Shown here: piece by piece, positions 10,609-18,437 of the stretch
Position numbering within the stretch: position 1 is the first letter of the stretch
Layout: every line of letters starts with the position of its first letter
Source: Streptomyces tagetis
Lineage (GTDB): Bacteria; Actinomycetota; Actinomycetes; Streptomycetales; Streptomycetaceae
Assembly (NCBI RefSeq): GCF_018069565.1
Contig: NZ_JAGPNL010000001.1
Coordinates: 992,001 to 1,056,000, forward strand
DNA: 64,000 nucleotides
Direction of reading: 5' to 3'
Notes under the pieces: generated by a model
What the model saw: the letters and a program-made list of their open reading frames with translations, nothing else
Told to the model about the DNA's origin: nothing
The model's database searches: none
Program-made: the position numbers and the translations under genes

Positions 10609-12405
10609 GTGCGGACGTCCATCGCCACCGTCTCCCTGAGCGGATCGCTCACTGAGAAGCTCACGGCCGCCTCCCGGGCCGGCTTCGACGGCGTGGAGAT
10701 CTTCGAGACCGACCTGCTGGCCGCCCCCCTGACCCCGGAGGAGGTCCGCGCCCGCTGCGCCGACCTCGGCCTCACCGTCGACCTCTACCAGCCCCTGCGC
10801 GACCTGGAGGCCCTGCCGCCGGACGAGTTCGCCCGCGCGCTGCGCCGCGCCCGGCACAAGTTCGAGCTGGCCCGCAGGCTCGGCACCGACACCGTCCTGG
10901 TCTGCTCCAGCGTCTCCCCGCACGCGGTGGACGACGACGCGCTCGCCGCCGGGCAACTGAGCCGGATCGCCGACGCGGCCCGCGAGCACGGCGTCCGCGT
11001 CGCCTACGAGGCCCTCGCCTGGGGCCGGCACGTCAGCACCTACGACCACGCCTGGCGCATCGTCGAGGCCGCCGGGCACCCCGCCCTCGGCACCTGCCTG
11101 GACAGCTTCCACATCCTCTCGCGCGGCAGCGACCCCCGGGGCATCGAGGACATCCCCGGCGACAAGATCTTCTTCCTCCAGCTCGCGGACGCCCCGCTGC
11201 TCGCCATGGACGTCCTCCAGTGGAGCCGCCACCACCGCTGCTTCCCCGGCCAGGGCGGCTTCGACGTCGCCGGCCTCCTGCGGCACGTGCTGCGCACCGG
11301 ATACGCCGGACCCCTCTCCCTGGAGGTCTTCAACGACGTCTTCCGCCAGTCCGAGGCCGGGCCGACGGCCGTGGACGCCCAGCGCTCGCTGCGGCTGCTG
11401 AAGGAGGCGGCCGGCCTCGACACGCCGCCCGCCCCCGTCGTGCCCACCGCGGTCGCCTTCGCCGAACTCGTCACGCCCGACGCCGCGCCCGTCACCGCCG
11501 TCCTGGACGCGCTCGGCTTCACCCGCGCCGCCCGCCACCGGGGCAAACCCGTGGACCTGTGGCAGCGGGGCGAGGCCCGCGTCCTGGTCAACACCGGCCC
11601 CGGCGAACGCCGCGACGGCACCCACCTCGCCGCCGTCGGACTGGAGTCGCCCGACCCGCACGGCGCCGCCCGCCGGGCCGAGGCCCTGCTCGCCCCGGTG
11701 CTGCCGCGCCGCCGCGCCCCCGGGGACGCCCCGCTGGAGGCGGTCGCCGCGCCCGACGGCACCGAGCTGTTCTTCTGCGCCACCCGGCGCCCCGGACTCC
11801 CCGACTGGCGGGCCGACTTCGAGGGCACCGGGCACGCCCCCGGCACCGGCGGCCACTGGCGCGTCGACCACCTGTCGCTCACCCAGCCCTGGCACCAGTT
11901 CGACGAGGCCGTCCTCTTCCACCGCGGCGTCCTCGGACTGCGCCCGCAGGAGAGCGTGGACGTCGCCGACCCGTACGGCCTGCTGCGCAGCCGCGCCGTC
12001 ACCGGCGAGGACGGCGCCGTCCGCATCGTCCTGACGGTCGGCCCGGCCCCGGGCGACGCCACCGCGCACGCCCAGCACATCGCCCTCGGCACCGACGACG
12101 TGGTCGCCGCCGCCCGCCGCTACCGCGAGGCCGGCGGCCGGCTGCTGCCGATCCCCGCCAACTACCACGACGACCTCGCCGCCCGCCACACCTTCGCCGA
12201 CGGGGAACTGGAGACCTACCGGGAACTGGGCATCCTCTACGACCGCGACGAGTACGGCACCTTCCGGCACTGCTACACGCACACCGTGGGCCGCGTCTTC
12301 TTCGAACTCCTCCAGCGCGACGGCGGCTACCGGGGCTACGGCGCGGTGAACGCGCCCGTCCGCCTCGCGGCGCAGCACGCGGTACGGAAGAACGCCGTCG
12401 CCTGA
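10609..12405 (+). CDS. 3-dehydroshikimate dehydratase with C-terminal HPPD-like domain (QsuB/QuiC type)
   Basis: This 598-residue enzyme would dehydrate 3-dehydroshikimate to protocatechuate. Residues 1-270 form a xylose-isomerase-like TIM barrel. Its metal-ligand set is visible as Glu134 (AYEAL), Asp165 (TCLDSFH), Gln191 (FLQLAD) and Glu239 (SLEVFND), the pattern of QuiC/AsbF. Residues 290-590 resemble a 4-hydroxyphenylpyruvate dioxygenase/VOC domain, as in two-domain QsuB. The GTG at 10609 is chosen because the earlier GTG at 10600 lies inside the GAGAGAGG ribosome site. The product feeds the pca operon 36 kb to the right. It ends 13 nt from the convergent gnd. Confidence 0.9.
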   Translation: MRTSIATVSLSGSLTEKLTAASRAGFDGVEIFETDLLAAPLTPEEVRARCADLGLTVDLYQPLRDLEALPPDEFARALRRARHKFELARRLGTDTVLVCSSVSPHAVDDDALAAGQLSRIADAAREHGVRVAYEALAWGRHVSTYDHAWRIVEAAGHPALGTCLDSFHILSRGSDPRGIEDIPGDKIFFLQLADAPLLAMDVLQWSRHHRCFPGQGGFDVAGLLRHVLRTGYAGPLSLEVFNDVFRQSEAGPTAVDAQRSLRLLKEAAGLDTPPAPVVPTAVAFAELVTPDAAPVTAVLDALGFTRAARHRGKPVDLWQRGEARVLVNTGPGERRDGTHLAAVGLESPDPHGAARRAEALLAPVLPRRRAPGDAPLEAVAAPDGTELFFCATRRPGLPDWRADFEGTGHAPGTGGHWRVDHLSLTQPWHQFDEAVLFHRGVLGLRPQESVDVADPYGLLRSRAVTGEDGAVRIVLTVGPAPGDATAHAQHIALGTDDVVAAARRYREAGGRLLPIPANYHDDLAARHTFADGELETYRELGILYDRDEYGTFRHCYTHTVGRVFFELLQRDGGYRGYGAVNAPVRLAAQHAVRKNAVA

Positions 12406-12418
12406 CCCGGTCCGGCGG

Positions 12419-13291
12419 CTACTTCTTCACGGCGTGGCCGCCGAACTGGTTGCGCAGCGCGGCGACCATCCGCATCTGCGGCGAGTTCTCCTGGCGGGAG
12501 GCGAACCGGGCGTAGAGCGAGGCGGTGATCGCGGGCAGCGGCACCGCGTTGTCCACGGCCGCCTCCACGGTCCAGCGGCCCTCGCCCGAGTCGTCGGCCC
12601 AGCCGCGCAGCTTCTCCAGGTGGTGGTCGTCGTCGAGGGCGTTGACGGCGAGGTCGAGGAGCCAGGACCGGATGACGGTGCCCTGCTGCCAGGAGCGGAA
12701 GACCTCGCGGACGTTGTCCACGGAGTCGGCCTTCTCCAGCAGCTCCCAGCCCTCGGCGTACGCCTGCATGATGGCGTACTCGATGCCGTTGTGGACCATC
12801 TTGGCGAAGTGCCCGGCGCCGACCTTGCCGGCGTGGACGTACCCGTAGGGGCCGTCCGGCTTGAGCGCCTCGAAGACGGGCTTGAGCGCGTCGATGTGCT
12901 CGTCGTCGCCGCCGACCATGAGCGCGTAGCCGTTCTGGAGCCCCCACACGCCGCCGGAGACGCCGGCGTCGACGAAGCCGATGCCGCGGGCGTGCAGTTC
13001 CTTGGCGTGCTTCTCGTCGTCGGTCCAGCGGGAGTTGCCGCCGTCGACCACGATGTCGCCCGGTTTGAGCAGGGTCGAGAGCTGGTCGATGACGTGCTGG
13101 GTGGCGCCGCCCGCCGGGACCATCACCCAGACCGCGCGCGGCCGGTCCAGCCCCTGGACGAGGTCGACCAGGCCGGGCACGTCGGACAGCGCGGGGTTGG
13201 TGTCGTAGCCGATGACGGTGTGGCCGGCGCCGCGCAGCCGCTCGCGCATGCTGCCGCCCATCTTGCCGAGTCCAACGAGGCCGATCTGCAT
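12419..13291 (-). CDS. gnd: 6-phosphogluconate dehydrogenase (decarboxylating), short form
   Basis: This enzyme oxidatively decarboxylates 6-phosphogluconate to ribulose 5-phosphate. The 290-residue length is that of the short tetrameric class (GntZ/YqeC-like) rather than the 470-residue class. Visible motifs are the dinucleotide loop GLVGLGKMGGSM, the substrate motif DGGNSRW, GVSGGVWG and the catalytic KMVHNGIEYA. It is the last gene of the leftward zwf-opcA-pgi-gnd set, 6 nt after pgi. Short forms often use NAD, but that is not decided here. Confidence 0.93.
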   Translation of the reverse strand: MQIGLVGLGKMGGSMRERLRGAGHTVIGYDTNPALSDVPGLVDLVQGLDRPRAVWVMVPAGGATQHVIDQLSTLLKPGDIVVDGGNSRWTDDEKHAKELHARGIGFVDAGVSGGVWGLQNGYALMVGGDDEHIDALKPVFEALKPDGPYGYVHAGKVGAGHFAKMVHNGIEYAIMQAYAEGWELLEKADSVDNVREVFRSWQQGTVIRSWLLDLAVNALDDDHHLEKLRGWADDSGEGRWTVEAAVDNAVPLPAITASLYARFASRQENSPQMRMVAALRNQFGGHAVKK

Positions 13292-13297
13292 GTCAGT

Positions 13298-14950
13298 TCA
13301 CTTCCCGATGTCGCGGTAGGCGGCCACCAGCGCGGCCGTGGAGGGGTCGAGGCCGGGGACGTGGGCGCCCTTTGAGAGGGCGGGTTCGACACGGCGGGCG
13401 AGGATCTTGCCGAGTTCGACGCCCCACTGGTCGAAGGAGTCGATGTTCCAGACGGCGCCCTGGACGAAGACCTTGTGCTCGTAGAGGGCGACGAGCTGGC
13501 CGAGGACGGAGGGCGTCAGCTCGGGGGCGAGGATGGTGGTGGTCGGGTGGTCGCCCCGGAACGACTTGTGCGGCACCAGCTCCTCCGGCACACCCTCCTC
13601 CCGCACCTCGTCCGGCGTCTTGCCGAAGGCGAGGGCCTGGGTCTGCGCGAAGAAGTTGGCCATCAGCAGGTCGTGCTGCGCCCCCAGCCGGCCCCCGAGC
13701 CCCCGTACGGGCCGGGCGAAGCCGATGAAGTCGGCCGGGATCAGCTTGGTGCCCTGGTGGATCAACTGGTAGTAGGCGTGCTGCCCGTTGGTGCCCGGCG
13801 TCCCCCACACCACCGGCCCGGTCTGCCAGCCCACCTCCTGCCCGTCGCGGTCCACCGACTTCCCGTTGGACTCCATGTCGAGCTGCTGGAGGTAGGCCGG
13901 GAAGCGGGAGAGGTAGTGCGAGTACGGCAGCACCGCGTGCGACTGCGCGCCCAGGAAGTCGCCGTACCAGACGCCCAGCAGCCCCATCAGCAGCGGTACG
14001 TTGGACTCGGCGGGCGCGGTGCGGAAGTGCTCGTCGACCAGGTGGAAGCCGTCCAGCATCTCGCGGAACCGGTCCGGGCCGATCGCGGCCATCAACGACA
14101 GGCCGATCGCCGAATCGAAGGAGTACCGGCCGCCGACCCAGTCCCAGAACTCGAACATGTTCGCCGTGTCGATGCCGAACGCGGCGACTTTCTCCGCGTT
14201 GGTCGACACGGCGACGAAGTGCCGGGCGACGGCGGCCTCGTCGCCGAGCGCGTCCACCAGCCAGTCCCGCGCGGAGGCGGCGTTGGTGAGGGTCTCGACC
14301 GTCGTGAACGTCTTGGAGGCGACGATGAACAGCGTCTCCGCCGGGTCCAGGTCGCGGGTCGCCTCGTACAGGTCCGCCCCGTCCACGTTCGACACGAAGC
14401 GGAACACCAGGGAGCGGTCGCCGTACGCCCGCAGCGCCTCGTACGCCATGGCCGGGCCGAGGTCGGAGCCGCCGATGCCGATGTTCACCACGTTCCGGAC
14501 GCGCCGCCCGGTGTGGCCCGTCCACTCCCCGGAGCGCACCCGCTGCGCGAAGGCCGCCATCCGGTCCAGCACGGCGTGCACCCCGGGGACCACGTTCTCC
14601 CCGTCCACCTCGACCACCGCGCCCCGTGGGGCGCGCAGCGCGGTGTGCAGGACGGCGCGGTCCTCGGTCGTGTTGATCCGCTCCCCGCGGAACATCGCGT
14701 CCCGCAGCTCGAACACGCCGGTGGCCACCGCCAGTTCGCGCAGCAGCGCCAGTGTCTCGTCGGTCACCAGGTGCTTGGAGTAGTCGACGTACAGGTCGCC
14801 GACGCGGGCCGTGTACCGCTCGGCGCGGCCGGGGTCCTCGGCGAAGAGCCGGCGCAGGCTCGGGCGGGGCAGGGCGTCCGCGCGGTGGTCCTCCAGCGCG
14901 GTCCACTCCGGCCGCAGGGTGAGCACGGCGGGGGCGGGGCTCTCAGACAT
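13298..14950 (-). CDS. pgi: glucose-6-phosphate isomerase
   Basis: This enzyme interconverts glucose 6-phosphate and fructose 6-phosphate. The 550-residue length fits the long bacterial/eukaryotic type. Both family signatures are present: [13 protein letters not shown] in the middle, and the C-terminal element around [30 protein letters not shown] carries the active-site histidine and the catalytic region. The ATG at 14950 overlaps the opcA stop by 8 nt, so translation is coupled. It is probably a paralogue used with the local zwf rather than the only isomerase of the cell, which is inference. Confidence 0.95.
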   Translation of the reverse strand: MSESPAPAVLTLRPEWTALEDHRADALPRPSLRRLFAEDPGRAERYTARVGDLYVDYSKHLVTDETLALLRELAVATGVFELRDAMFRGERINTTEDRAVLHTALRAPRGAVVEVDGENVVPGVHAVLDRMAAFAQRVRSGEWTGHTGRRVRNVVNIGIGGSDLGPAMAYEALRAYGDRSLVFRFVSNVDGADLYEATRDLDPAETLFIVASKTFTTVETLTNAASARDWLVDALGDEAAVARHFVAVSTNAEKVAAFGIDTANMFEFWDWVGGRYSFDSAIGLSLMAAIGPDRFREMLDGFHLVDEHFRTAPAESNVPLLMGLLGVWYGDFLGAQSHAVLPYSHYLSRFPAYLQQLDMESNGKSVDRDGQEVGWQTGPVVWGTPGTNGQHAYYQLIHQGTKLIPADFIGFARPVRGLGGRLGAQHDLLMANFFAQTQALAFGKTPDEVREEGVPEELVPHKSFRGDHPTTTILAPELTPSVLGQLVALYEHKVFVQGAVWNIDSFDQWGVELGKILARRVEPALSKGAHVPGLDPSTAALVAAYRDIGK

Positions 14951-15878
14951 GGGCGCGCTCCCCCTCGGGGGACTCGCCGCGCAGGGCGATGGCGTACATC
15001 TCGTCCGCGTCCAGCCGCCGCAGTTCCTCGGCGAGGAGTTCGGAGGTGGGGCGGACCTTCAGCGCGAGGGAGCGCGGGGGCTGGCCGGGCAGGGTCATCG
15101 TGGCGAGCGGGCCCTCGGGCCGGTCCACGACGATCTCGCCGCCCGCGGTGCCGAGCCGGACGGCGGTGACGACCGGACCGTCGGTGATCACCCGCTCCAC
15201 CCGCACCTTCAGCCGCGCCTCCAGCCAGCGGGCGAGCAGTTCGGCGGCCGGGTTCTCCGCCTCCGCCTCCACGGCCGCCGAGGTCACCTCGGTCCGGGCC
15301 TGGTCCAGCGCCGCCGCCAGCATCGAACGCCACAGCGTCAGCCGGGTCCAGGCGAGGTCGGTGTCGCCCGGCGTGTAGGAGCGGATGCGGCTCTCCAGCG
15401 CCTCCATCGGCCGCTCCACCGCGTACAGGTCGGTGATCCGGCGCTGGGCGAGGGCGCCGAGCGGGTCCTGCGCCGGATGCTCGGGCGCGTCGACGGGCCA
15501 CCAGACGACGACCGGCGCGTCCGGCAGCAGCAGCGGCAGTACGACGGAGTCGGCGTGGTCGGAGACCTCGCCGTAGGTGCGCAGCACCACCGTCTCGCCG
15601 GCGCCCGACTCGGAGCCCACCCGGACCTCGGCGTCGAGATGGGAGAGGGTGCGCTCGCGCAGGTTGCGCGGGTGGCGCCGGATGACGACCAGGGTGCGGG
15701 CCGGGTGCTCGTGGGAGGCTTCCTCGGCCGCCTTGATCGAGTCGTAGGCGTTCTCCTCGTCGGTGACGACGACCAGGGTGAGCACCATGCCGACGGCGGG
15801 GGTGCCGATGGCACGGCGGCCACGCCTCAGCGCCTTGTTGACCTCGCTTGCCGTGGTGTCGGTCAGATCGATCCTCAT
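14943..15878 (-). CDS. opcA: glucose-6-phosphate dehydrogenase assembly protein OpcA
   Basis: OpcA is an actinobacterial and cyanobacterial accessory protein that activates or assembles glucose-6-phosphate dehydrogenase. The 311-residue sequence includes the typical [20 protein letters not shown] stretch and [12 protein letters not shown]. It starts with an ATG that overlaps the zwf stop by 4 nt and overlaps pgi by 8 nt. This is the conserved zwf-opcA arrangement, and the gene is well supported by order as well as sequence. Confidence 0.93.
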   Translation of the reverse strand: MRIDLTDTTASEVNKALRRGRRAIGTPAVGMVLTLVVVTDEENAYDSIKAAEEASHEHPARTLVVIRRHPRNLRERTLSHLDAEVRVGSESGAGETVVLRTYGEVSDHADSVVLPLLLPDAPVVVWWPVDAPEHPAQDPLGALAQRRITDLYAVERPMEALESRIRSYTPGDTDLAWTRLTLWRSMLAAALDQARTEVTSAAVEAEAENPAAELLARWLEARLKVRVERVITDGPVVTAVRLGTAGGEIVVDRPEGPLATMTLPGQPPRSLALKVRPTSELLAEELRRLDADEMYAIALRGESPEGERAHV

Positions 15879-17809
15879 GGCCTGCGCCAGCTCCGTCCGT
15901 CTCGTGCGAGCATCTCGTCGGCTTCCCGGGGCCCCCAGCTCCCCGAGGGGTACCGGGCGGGCCTGCCGTGCGCGGCCCAGTACTCCTCGACGGGATCGAG
16001 GATCCGCCAGGACTCTTCCACCTCCTGGTGCCGGGGGAACAGGTTGGCGTCGCCCAGAAGGACGTCGAGGATGAGCCGTTCGTACGCCTCGGGGCTGGAC
16101 TCGGTGAAGGACTCGCCGTAGGCGAAGTCCATGGAGACGTCCCGGATCTCCATGGAGGTGCCGGGCACCTTGGAGCCGAAGCGGACGGTCATGCCCTCGT
16201 CGGGCTGGACGCGGATGACGATCGCGTTCTCGCCGAGTTCCTCGGTGGCGCTGGTGTCGAAGGGGGAGTGCGGGGCCCGCTGGAAGATCACGGCGATCTC
16301 CGTGACCCGGCGGCCGAGGTGTTTGCCGGTGCGCAGGTAGAAGGGGACGCCCGCCCAGCGGCGGTTGTCGATGGCCAGGCCGACGGCGGCGTAGGTGTCG
16401 GTGGTGGACTGCGGGTCGATGCCCTCTTCCTCCAGGTAGCCGGGGACCTGGGCGCCGCCCTGCCAGCCGCCCGCGTACTGGCCGCGCACCGTGTGCGCGC
16501 CGAGGTCCTCGGGCAGCCGGACGGCGCGCAGCACCTTCAGCTTCTCGGTGAGCAGGGAGGGGGCGTCGAAGGCGGCCGGTTCCTCCATCGCGGTGAGCGC
16601 GAGGAGTTGCAGCAGGTGGTTCTGGATGACGTCGCGGGCGGCGCCGATGCCGTCGTAGTAGCCGGCCCGGCCGCCGATGCCGATGTCCTCGGCCATGGTG
16701 ATCTGCACGTGGTCGACGAAGGACCGGTTCCAGATCGGTTCGAACATGGTGTTGGCGAAGCGCAGCGCCAGGATGTTCTGGACGGTCTCCTTGCCCAGGT
16801 AGTGGTCGATGCGGAAGACCTGGTCGGGTTCGAACACCTCGTGCACGAGCGCGTTGAGTTCGCGGGCGCTGGCGAGGTCGTGGCCGAAGGGCTTCTCGAT
16901 CACCGCGCGCCGCCAGGAGCCGTGCGGGGCGTCGGCCAGCCCGTGGTTCTTGAGCTGCTGGACGACCTTCGGGAAGAAGCGGGGCGGCACGGAGAGGTAG
17001 AAGGCGTGGTTGCCGCTGGTGCCCTGGGAGGCGTCCAGCTCCTCCACGGCCTCGCGCAGCCGTTCGAAGGCGGCGTCGTCGTCGAAGTCACCGGGCACGA
17101 AGCGCATGCCGGCGGCGAGCTGCTGCCAGACCTCCTCGCGGAAGGTGGTCCGCGCGTGTTCCTTGACGGCGTCGTGCACGACCTGCGCGAAGTCCTGGTC
17201 CGCCCAGTCCCGGCGGGCGAAGCCGACCAGGGAGAACCCCGGCGGCAGCAGGCCGCGGTTGGCGAGGTCGTAGACGGCGGGCATGAGCTTCTTGCGGGAC
17301 AGGTCGCCGGTGACGCCGAAGATGACCAGCCCGGAGGGGCCGGCGATCCGGGGCAGGCGACGGTCGCGCGCATCGCGCAGGGGGTTGCTCCAGTCGAGTG
17401 GCGGTACGGGCGTGACGGCCTCGGCGGGCCGCCGCCGGCCGCCCTTCCTCGCCGCGCGGCCGGGGCCCTTTCCGGGGCCGGTGCGGGGGGCGGTGCCGGT
17501 GCCGTTTCCGGTGTCCTGGGTGCCGTGGGTGCCGTGGGCGCCTTGGGCGTCCTGGGCGTCCCGGGGGTCCCTAGCGTCCCGGGGGTCCCCAGCGTCCCGG
17601 GGGTCCCCAGCGTCCCGGGGGTCCCCGGGGTCCCGGGCGTCCCCGGCCGGGCCGGGGGCCTCGCCGCCCCGGCCTTCGCCGGTCCGCCGGTCCTCGGAGT
17701 CCGGTGGGGTGCCCTGGGGCTCCCGGGCCGTCCGGGCACCCCGGTGGCCCTCCGCTTCCTCCGCCGTCCCGGCCCCGTGGACCGTCGTCGCGGGAGGCTC
17801 CTCGCTCAT
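15875..17809 (-). CDS. zwf: glucose-6-phosphate 1-dehydrogenase with long repetitive N-terminal extension
   Basis: This enzyme oxidises glucose 6-phosphate to 6-phosphogluconolactone with NADP. The dehydrogenase core starts near residue 138 with LDWSNPLRDARDRRLPRIAG, then the coenzyme loop FGVTGDLSRKKL and the active-site motif DHYLGKETVQNI. The first 132 residues are hydrophilic and contain four near-perfect GDPRDA repeats. The extension cannot be removed by choosing a later start. I find no in-frame ATG or GTG between residue 1 and the core, because the valines are GTC or GTA. At 644 residues the protein is well above the usual 500. It heads the zwf-opcA-pgi-gnd set. Confidence 0.93.
   Translation of the reverse strand: MSEEPPATTVHGAGTAEEAEGHRGARTAREPQGTPPDSEDRRTGEGRGGEAPGPAGDARDPGDPRDAGDPRDAGDPRDARDPRDAQDAQGAHGTHGTQDTGNGTGTAPRTGPGKGPGRAARKGGRRRPAEAVTPVPPLDWSNPLRDARDRRLPRIAGPSGLVIFGVTGDLSRKKLMPAVYDLANRGLLPPGFSLVGFARRDWADQDFAQVVHDAVKEHARTTFREEVWQQLAAGMRFVPGDFDDDAAFERLREAVEELDASQGTSGNHAFYLSVPPRFFPKVVQQLKNHGLADAPHGSWRRAVIEKPFGHDLASARELNALVHEVFEPDQVFRIDHYLGKETVQNILALRFANTMFEPIWNRSFVDHVQITMAEDIGIGGRAGYYDGIGAARDVIQNHLLQLLALTAMEEPAAFDAPSLLTEKLKVLRAVRLPEDLGAHTVRGQYAGGWQGGAQVPGYLEEEGIDPQSTTDTYAAVGLAIDNRRWAGVPFYLRTGKHLGRRVTEIAVIFQRAPHSPFDTSATEELGENAIVIRVQPDEGMTVRFGSKVPGTSMEIRDVSMDFAYGESFTESSPEAYERLILDVLLGDANLFPRHQEVEESWRILDPVEEYWAAHGRPARYPSGSWGPREADEMLARDGRSWRRP
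17557..17632. repeat. 18-bp tandem repeats inside zwf 5' region
   Basis: About four copies of an 18-bp unit (GGGGGTCCCCAGCGTCCC on the plus strand) lie head to tail. The unit length is a multiple of three and encodes Gly-Asp-Pro-Arg-Asp-Ala on the zwf strand. Copy-number changes would lengthen or shorten the N-terminus without shifting frame. Confidence 0.8.
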
Positions 17810-18268
17810 TCCCCGTCAACTCCCTTGCCGTCGAGGGACTCCGTCGTCGCACCGCATCCGTACCCACCGCACCCGCCGGGGCCCGCCCGGCGGCGTACTT
17901 TTCCGCCGCCTCGCCACCGGGAGGACGGCCGCCGGCCGCGGTCGGCGCCGGGTCCACGAGCCGGGTGTGACCGGCTCCCTCCATACAGGGTGTCCCGATA
18001 CGCCGCGACCTGCCTCCCCCGCGGCGACGGGCGGGCCGGCCCGGGTGCCCCGGCGCGGGGCGCGAGGGACGGTGCGGCGCCGCTCACCGTGGTGCGGGTA
18101 CCGCGGAACGGCGTCGAGCATGCCGTCCGGTTTCGGGCCGCGGGCGGGGCCCGTGCCGGGCTGCGTGCCGGGCCTGCTCCGGGCCCGCGTCGGGACCCGA
18201 CTCCGGACCCCCGCCGGGCAGCGCCCGCATCTGCCGATCACCCCCGGGGGTCACCCGTAGGCGCCATG
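17810..18268. other. intergenic region between divergent zwf and GH78 genes
   Basis: No convincing gene is seen in this stretch, and frames that stay open have no ribosome site and no family features. It must hold the leftward zwf promoter. From memory, S. coelicolor has transaldolase and transketolase genes next to its equivalent zwf2; neither is present here. Confidence 0.5.
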
Positions 18269-18280
18269 TGAATGGATTCA
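18269..18280. promoter_or_regulatory. palindromic operator copy 1 (TGAATGGATTCA)
   Basis: This 12-bp near-perfect palindrome differs by one base from the perfect copy at 18400-18411. It lies about 85 nt upstream of the -35 box of the GH78 gene. Two spaced copies are consistent with looping or cooperative binding by a LacI-type sugar repressor. The regulator itself is not identified. Confidence 0.5.
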
Positions 18281-18365
18281 ACAGACCAGGCCAGGAGACG
18301 TTCCCGCCCCGACATCCCGGCCTCGCAGGACCACCCCCGTTCGTGGCCCACGGCACCCGCACCCC

Positions 18366-18394
18366 TTGACAGCGCGGTGGCCCATCCCTAGCTT
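18366..18394 (+). promoter_or_regulatory. sigma-70-type promoter of GH78 gene
   Basis: TTGACA at 18366-18371 is followed after 17 nt by TAGCTT at 18389-18394. This is a close match to the vegetative promoter consensus with ideal spacing. The palindrome at 18400-18411 covers the expected transcription start. Confidence 0.65.
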
Positions 18395-18399
18395 CCGCC

Positions 18400-18411
18400 T
18401 GAATCGATTCA
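18400..18411. promoter_or_regulatory. palindromic operator copy 2 (TGAATCGATTCA)
   Basis: This perfect 12-bp palindrome lies immediately downstream of the -10 element of the GH78 promoter, in the position where a repressor would block initiation. It has the form of a LacI-family half-site pair. Confidence 0.6.
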
Positions 18412-18437
18412 TCGCCGAGTCGTAAACGGAGCCGATC

